Below are positions 1 to 9,576 of a stretch of DNA of 64,000 nucleotides, piece by piece. The DNA lies in the NCBI GenBank assembly GCA_947503765.1, contig CANNFA010000010.1, positions 34,320 to 98,319 of the forward strand, given 5' to 3'. Made by a program: the position numbers and the translations under genes. Within the stretch, counting starts at the first letter, position 1. Each line of letters begins with the position of its first letter. Below the pieces are notes generated by a model. It worked only from the letters and a program-made list of their open reading frames with translations. It was not told the origin of the DNA and ran no database searches. Source of the DNA: an uncultured Paracoccaceae bacterium. Lineage in GTDB: Bacteria > Pseudomonadota > Alphaproteobacteria > Rhodobacterales > Rhodobacteraceae.

Positions 1-882
1 CACCACCTGGAACACCGGGGCACCGTTCGCGGCCGGCGCGGCCAAGGGGTTGGCGTCGCCGCCGCCGCCGGGGGTGCCGGCGCTGAACGCGGTGCAGTTC
101 AGGATCGCATCCGGCGGCGCCTGGGTGAACAGCCGGTCCAGCGTGGCGGCCGAGACCGGATCCTTCAGCGAGGCGACGAAGACCGGCATCGGGTTCAGCC
201 CGGCGCGCAGCAGGGCACGGGTCAGCCGGTTGATCGGGTGCAGGCCCGCGCCCTGCACCAGCGCGCGGTAGAAGACCAGCGGCACGACCGGCGCGCCCGT
301 CGTCCAGTTGCGGCGCAGAGTGGCGAAATCGGCGGTGCTTTCGCCCGGCCAGTAGAGCCCCGCGCGCAAGAGCGGTTTGGCGGGTGGCGGCGCCTCGGTC
401 CCGGTCAGCATGTGGGCGGCATGGTGCAGGAAGTTCGCGGCGTTCTCGGGCCCGCCCTCGACCAGGTAGGACCAGAGCGCGTCGTAATCGGCATCCGCGA
501 CGGTGGACAGGCGGCGCAGGTCGGCATCTGGCTTGTCGTCGCCCGGCAGCAGCGCCAGTGGCACGCCCGCCGCATGCAGGTGCGCCGCGTATTGCTCGGC
601 GCCATAGCGCCAGTAGCCCAGCCCGCCCAGCACGCGGGCGACGACCAGCCGGGATTTCGCCGCGCACTGGTCGATATGCAGGTCCACCGACATCGGGTGG
701 CGCAGGTGCATCAGGCTGGCCAGCCGCAGGGTCGGGGGGCTGTCCATCTCGGCCCGGGCGGCCGACAGGGCGGCCAGTTCGGTATCGGCGGCCGATAGCA
801 CGACGACATCCGCCGGGGTCTGGCCCAGATCGACAGGCTCGGTATCGTCGACCGTGCCGGGGGTGGCGGCGAGCAGGTGCAT
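1..882 (-). CDS. cobN: Cobaltochelatase subunit CobN, N-terminal 294 codons (cut by window edge)
   Basis: CobN is the large subunit of the ATP-dependent aerobic cobaltochelatase, which inserts cobalt into hydrogenobyrinate a,c-diamide in B12 synthesis, acting with CobS and CobT. The frame is open from an ATG at 882 to the window start with no stop. The translation begins MHLLAATPGTVDDTEPVD and has family-typical stretches such as VLGGLGYWRYG and LLPGDDKPDADL. The start lies 10 bases after the cobW stop, so the two are almost certainly cotranscribed, and the riboswitch ahead of cbiM may control all three. The C-terminal part is outside the window, so completeness cannot be judged. Confidence 0.9.
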   Translation of the reverse strand, partial: MHLLAATPGTVDDTEPVDLGQTPADVVVLSAADTELAALSAARAEMDSPPTLRLASLMHLRHPMSVDLHIDQCAAKSRLVVARVLGGLGYWRYGAEQYAAHLHAAGVPLALLPGDDKPDADLRRLSTVADADYDALWSYLVEGGPENAANFLHHAAHMLTGTEAPPPAKPLLRAGLYWPGESTADFATLRRNWTTGAPVVPLVFYRALVQGAGLHPINRLTRALLRAGLNPMPVFVASLKDPVSAATLDRLFTQAPPDAILNCTAFSAGTPGGGGDANPLAAPAANGAPVFQVV

Positions 883-892
883 CAGCGCCGGG

Positions 893-1975
<1,083 letters not shown>

Positions 1976-2014
1976 GGCGGGGTCTTTCGCAAAGGGGACA
2001 TCGCCGGGGCCGTG

Positions 2015-2052
2015 GCGGCCCCGGCGGGGGAGGGTCGGACAGGAGGGGCCGC
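2015..2052 (-). other. Intercistronic inverted repeat between cbiM and cobW
   Basis: GCGGCCCC (2015-2022) and GGGGCCGC (2045-2052) form a perfect 8-bp stem with a 22-base loop in the cbiM-cobW gap. There is no T-run, so it is more likely an mRNA processing or stability element than a terminator. Low certainty. Confidence 0.3.
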
Positions 2053-2054
2053 GA

Positions 2055-2732
2055 TCAGGCTTCGGCGTAGAGGCGCTTTGTCACCAGGCCGGAACGCTCG
2101 AGGCCGCGCAGCGCCTTGGCACCGGCGAGAACGGCCAGATCGGCGATCGGCTCGACCAGGATCACCAGCATGTAGGCGCCGCCGAAGGCCGCGACGCTGG
2201 ACAGGTTGGCCGCGCCGAAGCCTTGCCCGTAGAAGGCCCAGAACGCGACCCAGGCGACCACGCCGCCCTGATAGGCGGTCGAAAGCGCCAGAGCCTGGCC
2301 GTATTTCAGGTCCACATAGGGCGTGCCCGGCGCGATGACGCGCTCGGCCAGCGCCCGCACCGCGAACAGCGGCACCAGCAGCGTGGTGACGTTGACGAAA
2401 TATTGCGGCAGGTCGAACGGCGCAAAGAACATCCCCTGCATCAGCAGGCCCAGCGCCAGCCCGAATGCGGCCGGGGCCGCGCCGAAGATCAGGAACAGGG
2501 TAGAGCCGAGGATGAAATGCACCTCGGACACGCCGACGGGGTAATGCGGCAGCACCTCGAAGAAGGTGAAGACGGCGGCAGTGCTCAGCGCGGCGCGGCC
2601 GGCCAGCGCGGCGGCGCCGCTTTCGCGCAGCGTGGCGGCGGCGAGTTTCAGCGTATAGGCGCCCGCGCCGGCGGCGGTGGCCCAGGACAGCGCGATCTTG
2701 GCGCCGTCGACGATTCCGGGTTCGATATGCAT
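2055..2732 (-). CDS. cbiM: CbiM-like energy-coupling-factor cobalt transporter permease
   Basis: This 225-residue integral membrane protein opens with MHIEPGIVDG, close to the MHIAEG start of CbiM proteins whose N-terminus helps bind cobalt. It has the family stretch HYPVGVSEVHFILG followed by several hydrophobic helices (roughly residues 55-75, 80-105, 110-130, 150-175, 185-205). CbiM is the substrate-binding component of ECF-type cobalt importers. No CbiN, CbiQ or CbiO genes lie beside it, so the energising module must be elsewhere or may be absent. The gene is directly downstream of a cobalamin riboswitch and is followed by cobW after 79 bases, supporting cobalt uptake for B12 synthesis. 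Confidence 0.82.
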   Translation of the reverse strand: MHIEPGIVDGAKIALSWATAAGAGAYTLKLAAATLRESGAAALAGRAALSTAAVFTFFEVLPHYPVGVSEVHFILGSTLFLIFGAAPAAFGLALGLLMQGMFFAPFDLPQYFVNVTTLLVPLFAVRALAERVIAPGTPYVDLKYGQALALSTAYQGGVVAWVAFWAFYGQGFGAANLSSVAAFGGAYMLVILVEPIADLAVLAGAKALRGLERSGLVTKRLYAEA

Positions 2733-2750
2733 GGGTCGAAGTCTCCTCTT

Positions 2751-2768
2751 GCCGTCATCCCCGACGGC
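2751..2768 (-). promoter_or_regulatory. Hairpin next to the cbiM ribosome-binding site (possible riboswitch expression platform)
   Basis: On the minus strand GCCGTC pairs with GACGGC around a GGGGAT loop. It ends two bases before a strong AAGAGGAGA Shine-Dalgarno sequence (about 2742-2750) for cbiM at 2732. Its position between the riboswitch aptamer and the ribosome-binding site suggests it takes part in translational control; this is inference. Confidence 0.4.
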
Positions 2769-2787
2769 GGTTGCGAGTATGTTCGCA

Positions 2788-2980
2788 TGGCTGGTCTCCT
2801 GGCTTCGCGGGTCGTCGCGCCTCGCCGCCTTCCCGGGATGTGTTCCCAGTGGCTTTCCGGCGGGCGCTCTCCGCTTACAGTCGCGGGGGCGGCTTCGGCT
2901 TCGGGCCCCGGAATGGGTCGCCGCGTTCCGAATTCCCAGTTAGGCCCTGCGCGGGTCGCGCGCCTGCGGGCACCATGCTG
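2788..2980 (-). promoter_or_regulatory. Cobalamin (adenosylcobalamin) riboswitch
   Basis: Read on the minus strand, the leader upstream of cbiM contains the signature blocks of the cobalamin aptamer in order: a GGTGCCCGCAGG start, the B12-box-like CCGCGACTGTAAGCGG, GAAAGCCACTGGG, GGGAAGGCGGC, and the closing GAAGCCAGGAGACC. These are the conserved elements of Rfam class RF00174. When B12 is plentiful the aptamer should repress the downstream cbiM-cobW-cobN unit. Boundaries are approximate (about 190 bases). This leader and the divergent smc promoter region account for the gene-free stretch 2733-3203. Confidence 0.9.
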
Positions 2981-3099
2981 TCTTGTTGTGGGCCGGCGGG
3001 GCGGCAAAGGTCAAGGCCGATTGCGGCCGATCGTGGGGTGGGTGCGACATCGGCGATTGGCGTTCTCCGGCTGGCTGCAGGTGAGACGCAGCAATATCT

Positions 3100-3108
3100 T
3101 GTGGATAA
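3100..3108 (-). promoter_or_regulatory. Perfect match to a DnaA box
   Basis: The plus strand reads TGTGGATAA, the complement of the consensus DnaA box TTATCCACA. It lies 35 bases upstream of the putative -35 element of smc, in the divergent gap between the B12 leader and smc. A single box could be chance; I saw no cluster of boxes around it. Confidence 0.35.
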
Positions 3109-3142
3109 CGGGCGCGTTTCCGCCATATGCAGCGTGTGCCCG

Positions 3143-3170
3143 TTGACAGGCGCCGTGCGGCCCGGACAAT
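3143..3170 (+). promoter_or_regulatory. Candidate sigma-70 promoter for smc
   Basis: A perfect -35 hexamer TTGACA (3143-3148) is followed after 16 bases by GACAAT (3165-3170), which matches the -10 consensus at four of six positions. Predicted transcription would start near 3177, giving a leader of about 27 bases before the TTG start of smc at 3204. Confidence 0.5.
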
Positions 3171-3203
3171 GACGGGAAACGGGAATCAACCGGGCAGTCC
3201 ATC

Positions 3204-6200
3204 TTGCGCTTCAACCGCCTTCGCCTGAACGGCTTCAAGAGCTTTGTCGATCCGACCGATCTGATGATCCAGGACGGGCTGACCGGCGTGGTCGGGCCGA
3301 ACGGCTGCGGCAAGTCGAACCTGCTGGAGGCGCTGCGCTGGGTGATGGGCGAAAACCGCCCCACGGCGATGCGCGGTGGCGGGATGGAGGATGTGATCTT
3401 TGCCGGCGCCGCCACCCGGCCGGCGCGCAATTTCGCCGAAGTGTCGCTGCAACTGGACAACAGCGAACGGCTTGCCCCCGCCGGGTTCAACGACAGCGAC
3501 CTGCTGGACATCACCCGCCGGATCACCCGCGATGCGGGCAGCGCCTTCAAGGTCAATTCGAAGGACACCCGCGCCCGCGACGTGCAGATGCTGTTCGCCG
3601 ACGCCTCCACCGGGTCGCATTCGCCCGCGCTGGTGCGGCAGGGACAGATCGCCGAGCTGATCAACGCCAAGCCCAAATCGCGCCGCCGGGTGCTGGAAGA
3701 GGCGGCCGGAATCTCCGGCCTCTATCAGCGGCGGCACGAGGCGGAGCTGAAGTTGAAGGGCGCCGAGCAGAACCTGCTGCGGGTCGAGGACGTGATCGAA
3801 CAGCTTGCCGCGCAATTGTCGCAGCTTGCCCGGCAGGCGCGGCAGGCGGCACGCTACCGCGAGATCGGCGCCGCGCTGCGCCGGGCCGAGGGGATGCTGT
3901 TCTATCGTCGCTGGCGCGAGGCCGACGAGGCGCGCGCCCATGCCGAAACGGGACTGCGCGAGCGGGTGCAATCCGCCGCCGCCGCCGAACGCAGCGCCGT
4001 GCAGGCCGCCACTGCGCGCGAGAGCGCCGATGCCGCGCTGCCGCCCCTGCGCGAGGAAGAGGCGATCGCGGCGGCGATCCTGCAACGGCTGACCGTGCAG
4101 CGTGATGCGCTGGACGAGCGTGAGGCCCGCGCGCGGCAGGCCATCGACACGCTGGAGGGGCGCATCGCGCAGCTTGCGCGCGATCTTGGCCGCGAGCAGG
4201 CCCTGAACCGCGATGCCGGCGAGTCCATCGCGCGTCTGACCGGCGAACAGGCGGAATTGCGCGCCGCCGGCGAAGGCCACGAAGAGGCATTGGCCGCGGC
4301 GGCCGAGGCTGCGCAGGCGGCGAGGACGGTGCTTGCGGACCGCGAGGATGCGCTGGCGCAGGCGGCAGAGGACACCGCGCGCCTGTCCGCCCGCCACCAA
4401 TCGGCGCAGCGGCTGCTGGAGGATACGCGAAAAACCCTGGCCCGCAGCGAGACAGAGGCGGACAAGGCGCGCGGCGCGGTCACGGCGGCACAGGAGGCTT
4501 TGCGCCGGTCGGAGGGCGCGTTTTCCGATGCGCAAACCGCGCAGGTCCGGTCCGCCGCGCAGGCCGAGGCCGCCGAGACCGCCTTGCAGGAGGCCGACGA
4601 TGCGCGCGCCGAGACCCAATCGCGCGAGGCCGACGCCCGCGCCGCCCGCTCCGAGGCCGAGGGCGAGGCGAGCGCCCTGCGCGCCGAGGCGAACGCGCTG
4701 GCCAAGCTGGTGCAGCGCGACACCGCCGATAGCGGCGTGATCGACGCGCTGCGGGTTAAACCGGGCTATGAACAGGCGCTGGGCGCGGCGCTGGCCGACG
4801 ATCTGCGGGCGCCGGAAATCGACGCCGCCGGGCGGTCCGGCTGGGCCAGCCTGCCCGGCTATCCCGCGCCGCAGCCCTTGCCGGCGGGGGTGCAGCCGCT
4901 GTCCTCCTACGTCACGGTTCCCGCCGTTCTGGCCCGCCGCGTGGCGCAGATCGGCATCGTGGACGCAGCCGAAGGCGCCCGCCTTCAGGCGGCGCTGCAA
5001 CCCGGTCAGCGGCTTGTCAGCACCGCCGGCGATCTGTGGCGCTGGGACGGGTTCCGCGCCGCGGCCGAGGATGCGCCTTCGGCCGCCGCCTTGCGCCTGC
5101 AACAGCTCAACCGGCTCGAAGAGTTGAAACAATCGCTGGAATCGGCCAATGCCCGCGCCGACGGGGCGGCCCGCGCCCATGACGCGCTTAAACAGCGGCT
5201 GAAGGATCTGACCGAGGCCGACCGCCAGGCGCGCGAGGCACGGCGCCGCGCCGATGGCAGCGTGGCCGAGGCAAGCCGCGCCCTGTCACGGGCAGAGGCC
5301 GACCGGAACATCGCGGCCGGCAAGCTGGAATCGGCGCAATTGGCCGTGGCGCGGCACGAGGAGGAAACCCATCGCGCCCGCCAGGCCCTTCGCGAGGCAG
5401 AGGCCGCGGCCACCGGCCTGGGCGATCTGGACGCCGCCCGCGCCGAGGTCGAGGACGTCAAGACGACCGTCGAGGCGGCGCGCATGACGATGATGTCGCG
5501 CCGCGCCGCGCATGACGAATTGCAGCGCGAGGGCGACAGCCGCGAGCGGCGTCTGCGTGCCATCGCCAAGGATATCACCGGCTGGCAGAAACGGCTGGAG
5601 ACGGCCGATACCCGCATCGCCGAACTGGCGGAGCGCAAGGACGCCTCCGAGGCAGAGCTGCAAACCGCCTCCGATGTTCCGGCCGAACTGGCCGCAGAAC
5701 GCGAGAAACTGGCGGATGGCATCGCGGCGGCCGAGACGCGCCGCACCGCGGCCGCCGATGCGCTGACCGGGGCGGAACGCGCCCTGCGCGAGGCGATCGC
5801 GGCCGAACGCGACGCAGAGCGCAGTGCCGGACAGGCCCGCGAGGCCCGCGCCGCCGCCGAGGCCCGCGCCGATGCCGCCCGAACGGCTGTCGAGGCCGCG
5901 GCCGAACGGATCGACGAGGCGCTGGAAGTCACGCCCGCCGCCTTGCTGGACCAGTTGGACACCGACCCGGATGCCATGCCCTCCGCCGAAACCGTCGAAC
6001 ACGAGGTGAACCGCCTGAAACGCCAGCGCGAGGCGCTGGGCGCGGTCAACCTGCGCGCCGAGGACGACGCGCGCGAGGTGCAGGAGGAACACGACACCCT
6101 GGTGCGCGAAAAGGCCGATCTGGAGGCCGCGATCGCCAAGCTCCGCTCGGGCATCGCCAGCCTGAACCGCGAGGGGCGCGAACGGCTGCTGACCGCGTTC

Positions 6201-6656
6201 GAGCAGGTGAACAGCAATTTCGCGATGCTGTTCACCCACCTTTTCGGCGGCGGCGAGGCCAAGCTGGTGCTGGTCGAATCCGATGACCCGCTGGAGGCCG
6301 GGCTGGAAATCATGTGCCAGCCGCCGGGCAAGAAGCTGTCGGTCCTGTCGCTGCTGTCGGGCGGCGAGCAGACTCTGACGGCGCTGGCGCTGATCTTCGG
6401 CGTGTTCCTGACCAATCCGGCGCCGATCTGCGTGCTCGACGAGGTCGACGCGCCGCTGGACGACGCCAACGTCACCCGCTTCTGCGACATGCTGGACGAG
6501 ATGACACGCCGGACCTCGACGCGCTTTCTGGTCATCACGCACCACGCCGTGACCATGGCGCGGATGGACCGGCTGTTCGGCGTGACCATGGCCGAGCAGG
6601 GCGTCAGCCAGCTGGTGTCGGTGGACCTCAAGAAGGCCGAGGCGCTGGTCGCCTGA
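3204..6656 (+). CDS. smc: Chromosome segregation protein SMC
   Basis: SMC is the ATPase of the condensin-like complex with ScpA and ScpB that compacts and segregates the chromosome. The 1150-residue protein has a Walker A motif GPNGCGKSN at 31-39, long Ala/Glu/Arg-rich coiled coils, a hinge at roughly 508-640, and a C-terminal head with signature LSGGEQ near 1051 and Walker B ICVLDEVDAPLDD near 1075-1087. Length and order fit bacterial SMC. The start is a TTG giving MRFNRLRLNGFKSF, the standard SMC N-terminus, with no better upstream start. No scpA or scpB is adjacent. The 3' end is followed by palindromic repeats and a convergent gene. Confidence 0.95.
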   Translation: MRFNRLRLNGFKSFVDPTDLMIQDGLTGVVGPNGCGKSNLLEALRWVMGENRPTAMRGGGMEDVIFAGAATRPARNFAEVSLQLDNSERLAPAGFNDSDLLDITRRITRDAGSAFKVNSKDTRARDVQMLFADASTGSHSPALVRQGQIAELINAKPKSRRRVLEEAAGISGLYQRRHEAELKLKGAEQNLLRVEDVIEQLAAQLSQLARQARQAARYREIGAALRRAEGMLFYRRWREADEARAHAETGLRERVQSAAAAERSAVQAATARESADAALPPLREEEAIAAAILQRLTVQRDALDEREARARQAIDTLEGRIAQLARDLGREQALNRDAGESIARLTGEQAELRAAGEGHEEALAAAAEAAQAARTVLADREDALAQAAEDTARLSARHQSAQRLLEDTRKTLARSETEADKARGAVTAAQEALRRSEGAFSDAQTAQVRSAAQAEAAETALQEADDARAETQSREADARAARSEAEGEASALRAEANALAKLVQRDTADSGVIDALRVKPGYEQALGAALADDLRAPEIDAAGRSGWASLPGYPAPQPLPAGVQPLSSYVTVPAVLARRVAQIGIVDAAEGARLQAALQPGQRLVSTAGDLWRWDGFRAAAEDAPSAAALRLQQLNRLEELKQSLESANARADGAARAHDALKQRLKDLTEADRQAREARRRADGSVAEASRALSRAEADRNIAAGKLESAQLAVARHEEETHRARQALREAEAAATGLGDLDAARAEVEDVKTTVEAARMTMMSRRAAHDELQREGDSRERRLRAIAKDITGWQKRLETADTRIAELAERKDASEAELQTASDVPAELAAEREKLADGIAAAETRRTAAADALTGAERALREAIAAERDAERSAGQAREARAAAEARADAARTAVEAAAERIDEALEVTPAALLDQLDTDPDAMPSAETVEHEVNRLKRQREALGAVNLRAEDDAREVQEEHDTLVREKADLEAAIAKLRSGIASLNREGRERLLTAFEQVNSNFAMLFTHLFGGGEAKLVLVESDDPLEAGLEIMCQPPGKKLSVLSLLSGGEQTLTALALIFGVFLTNPAPICVLDEVDAPLDDANVTRFCDMLDEMTRRTSTRFLVITHHAVTMARMDRLFGVTMAEQGVSQLVSVDLKKAEALVA

Positions 6657-6662
6657 ACGCCC

Positions 6663-6725
6663 GTCCCGGGCTTGACCCGGGACCCCGAGGCCTTTGGCGG
6701 CGAGGCCCCGGATCAAGTCCGGGGC
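6663..6725. repeat. Paired palindromic intergenic repeat, copy A
   Basis: Two hairpins lie back to back. GTCCCGGG and CCCGGGAC (6663-6683) flank a CTTGA loop; GCCCCGG and CCGGGGC (6705-6725) flank ATCAAGT. The two arms are inverted versions of one another. The element lies between the convergent genes smc and the transglycosylase, where it may also end transcription from both sides. Similar GGGCTTGACCCGGG palindromes are common between alphaproteobacterial genes. Confidence 0.75.
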
Positions 6726-6769
6726 GCGGCGGAAGAGGCGGCGAGGGTCGGGCGCATCCACGCTCCCCC

Positions 6770-6832
6770 GTCCCGGGCTTGACCCGGGACCTCGCGCCCG
6801 CCGACGCTGGGGCCCCGGATCAAGTCCGGGGC
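6770..6832. repeat. Paired palindromic intergenic repeat, copy B
   Basis: This is a second copy of the same two-arm structure, starting 107 bases after copy A. The first arm (6770-6790) is identical to that of copy A over 21 bases, and the second arm (6812-6832) is identical over 21 bases. The linker sequences between the arms differ, so selection or recombination has kept the palindromes rather than the spacer. Confidence 0.75.
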
Positions 6833-6843
6833 GGGCGCGGCGC

Positions 6844-8049
6844 CTACAGCCGGTTCAGCAGCTCCCGCGTCGGCCAGGCGTCTGCCGGCAGGCCCAGCCG
6901 TTCCTGTTCGGCCTGCACGGCGGCGCGCGTGCCCGCGCCGAGGATCCCGTCGATCTTGCCGACATCGTGGCCCAGCGCCGCAAGCTTCTGTTGCAACGCC
7001 TTCATCTGGCCGTCCGGCAGCATCGGGTCGGGATTGCCCGCGTCATAGACGGGCGCGCCCGTCAGCCTTGTGGCGAAATAGGCGGCGGTGGCGACGTAGA
7101 CAAAGCTCTGGTTCCATTCGAACAGCGCCTGGTAGTTCGGATAGATCAGGAAAGCCGGACCCTTGCGCCCCATCGGCAGCATCACCGCGGCGTCGAGGTT
7201 CGGGGCCAGCCAACTGCCCGACCGCGGTGTGACGCCCCAGGCCTGCCATTCGGCGACGGGCCGGTAGTCATCGGGCTGCACGCCGGTTTCCTCCCAGGGC
7301 AGATTGTCGGGCACCGCGATCTCCTGCATCCACGGCTCGTTCGGCCGCCAGCCGAACCCGCGCAGCATGTTGGCCCCGGAAAACAGCGCGTCGGGCACCG
7401 AATGGTCCAGATCGACATGCCCGTCGCCATCGCCGTCATAGCCGCGATGCATGATGTCGAGCGGCAGCATCTGGACCTGCCCGACCTCGCCGGCCCAGGC
7501 GCCCTGGGTCTGGGTGCTGAAATCGCCGCGCGCGAACAGTTCCAGCGCCGCGAAGACCTGCGGCTGGAACAGGTCGGGCCGCCGGCAATCGTGGCTGAGG
7601 GTCATCAGCGTGTCGAGCGTGTTGAAATCGCCGGTGAAGGCGCCGAAATCGGTCTCGAACGCCCAGAATGACAGCAGGATCCCGCGTGGCACGCCCAGTT
7701 CCGCCTCGATCCGGCGAAAGATCGCATCGTGCCGGTCGCTGTTCTGGCGGCCCTTGTCCAGCCGGTACTGCGCGATCAGCTTGCGCGAGAAGCCGATGAA
7801 ATCGGTCTTGAAGATGCCCTGCCGGCGGTCGGCGTCGATGGTGCGTTGCAGGTAGTTCGCGGCCCCGAAGAACGGCTCTGTCACCTCGGGCGGGTACGAC
7901 ATCTCCTCGGCCTTTGCCTTCATCCGGGCCACGAAATCGGTAAAGTTGCCGCCGCATTCGACATAAAGCTGCCGCGTCTCGGCAGCCTGTGCACCCCCGG
8001 CGAAAAGCGCCAGCGCGGCGGTTGTGAAAATGGTCCTGAAAAAATGCAT
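6844..8049 (-). CDS. Lytic murein transglycosylase, MltB-like, with peptidoglycan-binding domain
   Basis: This family cleaves the beta-1,4 bond between MurNAc and GlcNAc in peptidoglycan, leaving 1,6-anhydro ends, in the periplasm. The protein has a signal peptide (MHFFRTIFTTAALALFAGGA, cleavage after GAQA), an SLT_2 catalytic domain with the expected glutamate at about E132 in FWAFETDFGAF, a GQVQMLPLDIMHRGYDGDGDG segment split here as GQVQMLP and GYDGDGDG, and a C-terminal peptidoglycan-binding domain from about residue 335. I chose the ATG at 8049 because GAGGACC lies just upstream and the signal peptide begins there; an upstream in-frame start at 8076 would add nine residues. Confidence 0.88.
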   Translation of the reverse strand: MHFFRTIFTTAALALFAGGAQAAETRQLYVECGGNFTDFVARMKAKAEEMSYPPEVTEPFFGAANYLQRTIDADRRQGIFKTDFIGFSRKLIAQYRLDKGRQNSDRHDAIFRRIEAELGVPRGILLSFWAFETDFGAFTGDFNTLDTLMTLSHDCRRPDLFQPQVFAALELFARGDFSTQTQGAWAGEVGQVQMLPLDIMHRGYDGDGDGHVDLDHSVPDALFSGANMLRGFGWRPNEPWMQEIAVPDNLPWEETGVQPDDYRPVAEWQAWGVTPRSGSWLAPNLDAAVMLPMGRKGPAFLIYPNYQALFEWNQSFVYVATAAYFATRLTGAPVYDAGNPDPMLPDGQMKALQQKLAALGHDVGKIDGILGAGTRAAVQAEQERLGLPADAWPTRELLNRL

Positions 8050-8094
8050 GATGGTCCTCGTTTCGGTTTGAGGCACTGTATCAGCCGGCCCGCC

Positions 8095-9021
8095 TCAGGC
8101 AACGGCGAATAGGATCGCCAGCAGCAGGACCACCGCCAGCGTGCCCGCCCATGTTCGCCAGAGCACTGTCACGGCATTGTCGATCGCGTCCGGGCCGGGC
8201 CGACGGTCGCCATTGGGGTTCACGAAGGGAAACTCCCGCAGCGCGCCGTCATAGCTGCGCGGCCCGGCCAGCGCGACGCCCAGCGCGGCGGCCATCGCCG
8301 CCTCGGGCCAGCCGGCATTGGGCGAGCGGTGCAGGCCCGCATCCCGCCGGATCGCTGCCCACGTCCCCCGCCGTCCGTTCAGCGACCGGATCAGCAGCGC
8401 GGTCAGCCGTGCGGGCACCCAGTTCAGCACGTCGTCCAGCCGCGCCGCCGCGCAGCCGAAGGCCGCATGCCGCTCGGTCCGGTAGCCGATCATGCTGTCG
8501 GCGGTGTTCACTGCCTTGTAGACCAGCAAGCCCGGCAAGCCGGCCACAAGGAACCAGAAGGCCGGGGCGATCACCCCGTCAGACAGGTTCTCTGCCGCGC
8601 TCTCGATCGCGGCGCGGGTGATTCCGGGGCCGTCCATCGCGGCGGTGTCGCGCCCGACGATCCGCGCGACGGCCCGGCGCCCTTCGGGCAGCGACAGGCG
8701 CAGATCGCGGGCGACGGCGGCGACGTGATCGCACAGGCTGCGCTGCGCCAGCAGGATCGCCGCAAGCAGCGCCTCGACCAGGGGTGCGCCGGGCAGGAGC
8801 GATACCGCCCAACCCGCCAGTGCCGCGCCAAGCACCAGTGCCGCGACGACCGCGGTGCCCCTGGCCCGCCGCCTGTCGCCGGCATTCGCGTGCCGGTCGG
8901 CCCAGCCGATCGCGCTGCCCAAAAGCACCGCGGGATGCGGCAGGCGCGTCCAAAGCCAGCGCGGCTCGCCCAGCGCCGCGTCCAGCAGCATCGCGGCGGC
9001 CAGCGTCGCCGCTCCGGTCAT
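8095..9021 (-). CDS. cobD: Adenosylcobinamide-phosphate synthase (CobD/CbiB)
   Basis: CobD (CbiB) joins (R)-1-amino-2-propanol phosphate, or the free amine, to adenosylcobyric acid late in B12 synthesis. It is an inner-membrane protein. The 308-residue product starts [20 protein letters not shown] and contains the family stretches [44 protein letters not shown] and [13 protein letters not shown], with four or five hydrophobic segments. The ATG overlaps the stop of the upstream DUF1636 gene (ATGA at 9021-9018), so the two are translationally coupled. It is 5 kb from the cbiM-cobW-cobN unit and has no visible B12 riboswitch of its own. Confidence 0.93.
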   Translation of the reverse strand: MTGAATLAAAMLLDAALGEPRWLWTRLPHPAVLLGSAIGWADRHANAGDRRRARGTAVVAALVLGAALAGWAVSLLPGAPLVEALLAAILLAQRSLCDHVAAVARDLRLSLPEGRRAVARIVGRDTAAMDGPGITRAAIESAAENLSDGVIAPAFWFLVAGLPGLLVYKAVNTADSMIGYRTERHAAFGCAAARLDDVLNWVPARLTALLIRSLNGRRGTWAAIRRDAGLHRSPNAGWPEAAMAAALGVALAGPRSYDGALREFPFVNPNGDRRPGPDAIDNAVTVLWRTWAGTLAVVLLLAILFAVA

Positions 9022-9395
9022 TCCTCGGGCAGGGGCGGATGGCGGGTGACGAAATGCCCCTTGATCGCCTGCGGCCACTCCCGGTACGGCACCTGGCCGC
9101 TGCCGCTGGCAGCATGCAGGCCGGCATAGGCGACGATCCCCTCGGCGGCGTTCGCCGTCGGCTCGAACCCGCCCAGCGTATAGCAGAGCTTTCCTGCGCC
9201 CTGGATCGCCACGTTGCACCCCTTGCCGCAGCCCATCAGGCACGAATGCCGGCGCGCGCGCACACCGCCCGCAGGTGCGGCGGCAAGCGCCGTCTCGACC
9301 AGTTCGGCCAGTTCGGCGCCGTCGGGCGCGTCCTTGCCGGCCTCTTCCCAGCCGTCCCGCTTGCAGGTGTCGCAGATCGTGATCCAGGTTGTCAT
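9018..9395 (-). CDS. DUF1636 family cysteine-rich, ferredoxin-like protein
   Basis: This 125-residue protein starts [18 protein letters not shown] and has Cys clusters CDTC near the N-terminus and [10 protein letters not shown] in the middle. That spacing resembles thioredoxin-fold [2Fe-2S] proteins, and DUF1636 members are often found among B12 genes. A role in cobalamin synthesis or metal handling is therefore likely but unproven. It shares a four-base stop/start overlap with cobD. The start at 9395 was chosen because the conserved sequence begins there; the frame extends upstream to 9719 but that part opposes the promoter of the divergent response regulator. Confidence 0.75.
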   Translation of the reverse strand: MTTWITICDTCKRDGWEEAGKDAPDGAELAELVETALAAAPAGGVRARRHSCLMGCGKGCNVAIQGAGKLCYTLGGFEPTANAAEGIVAYAGLHAASGSGQVPYREWPQAIKGHFVTRHPPLPEE

Positions 9396-9487
9396 GCCAT
9401 CGCCCCGTGCCGGTTTCGGCCGTTGAACCCGATCGGCCACTGTTGCGCAAGCGGCCTGCCGCTTATTAATGTTGCGGGCAAGAATCA

Positions 9488-9502
9488 TTAATGCCCTGTT
9501 AG
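9488..9502 (+). promoter_or_regulatory. CtrA-like binding site upstream of the response regulator
   Basis: TTAA (9488-9491), seven bases, then TTAG (9499-9502) matches the CtrA consensus TTAA-N7-TTAA at seven of eight defined positions. It lies 75 bases upstream of the response regulator start at 9577 and in the divergent gap with the DUF1636 gene. Confidence 0.45.
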
Positions 9503-9576
9503 GGATTTCGCACGACACTGGCCCCGGTTCGCAATATCGTGGGGCGGTCCTTGCAACTGCCGCTACGGAGGGCTGG

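Noticed and set aside
2743..3007. Short frames in the riboswitch leader
   Set aside because: They overlap the conserved aptamer blocks and have no homology or ribosome-binding sites.
3186..5180. 664-codon minus-strand frame inside smc
   Set aside because: It is antisense to SMC, Gly/Arg/Gln-rich and lacks domain motifs; smc itself is unmistakable.
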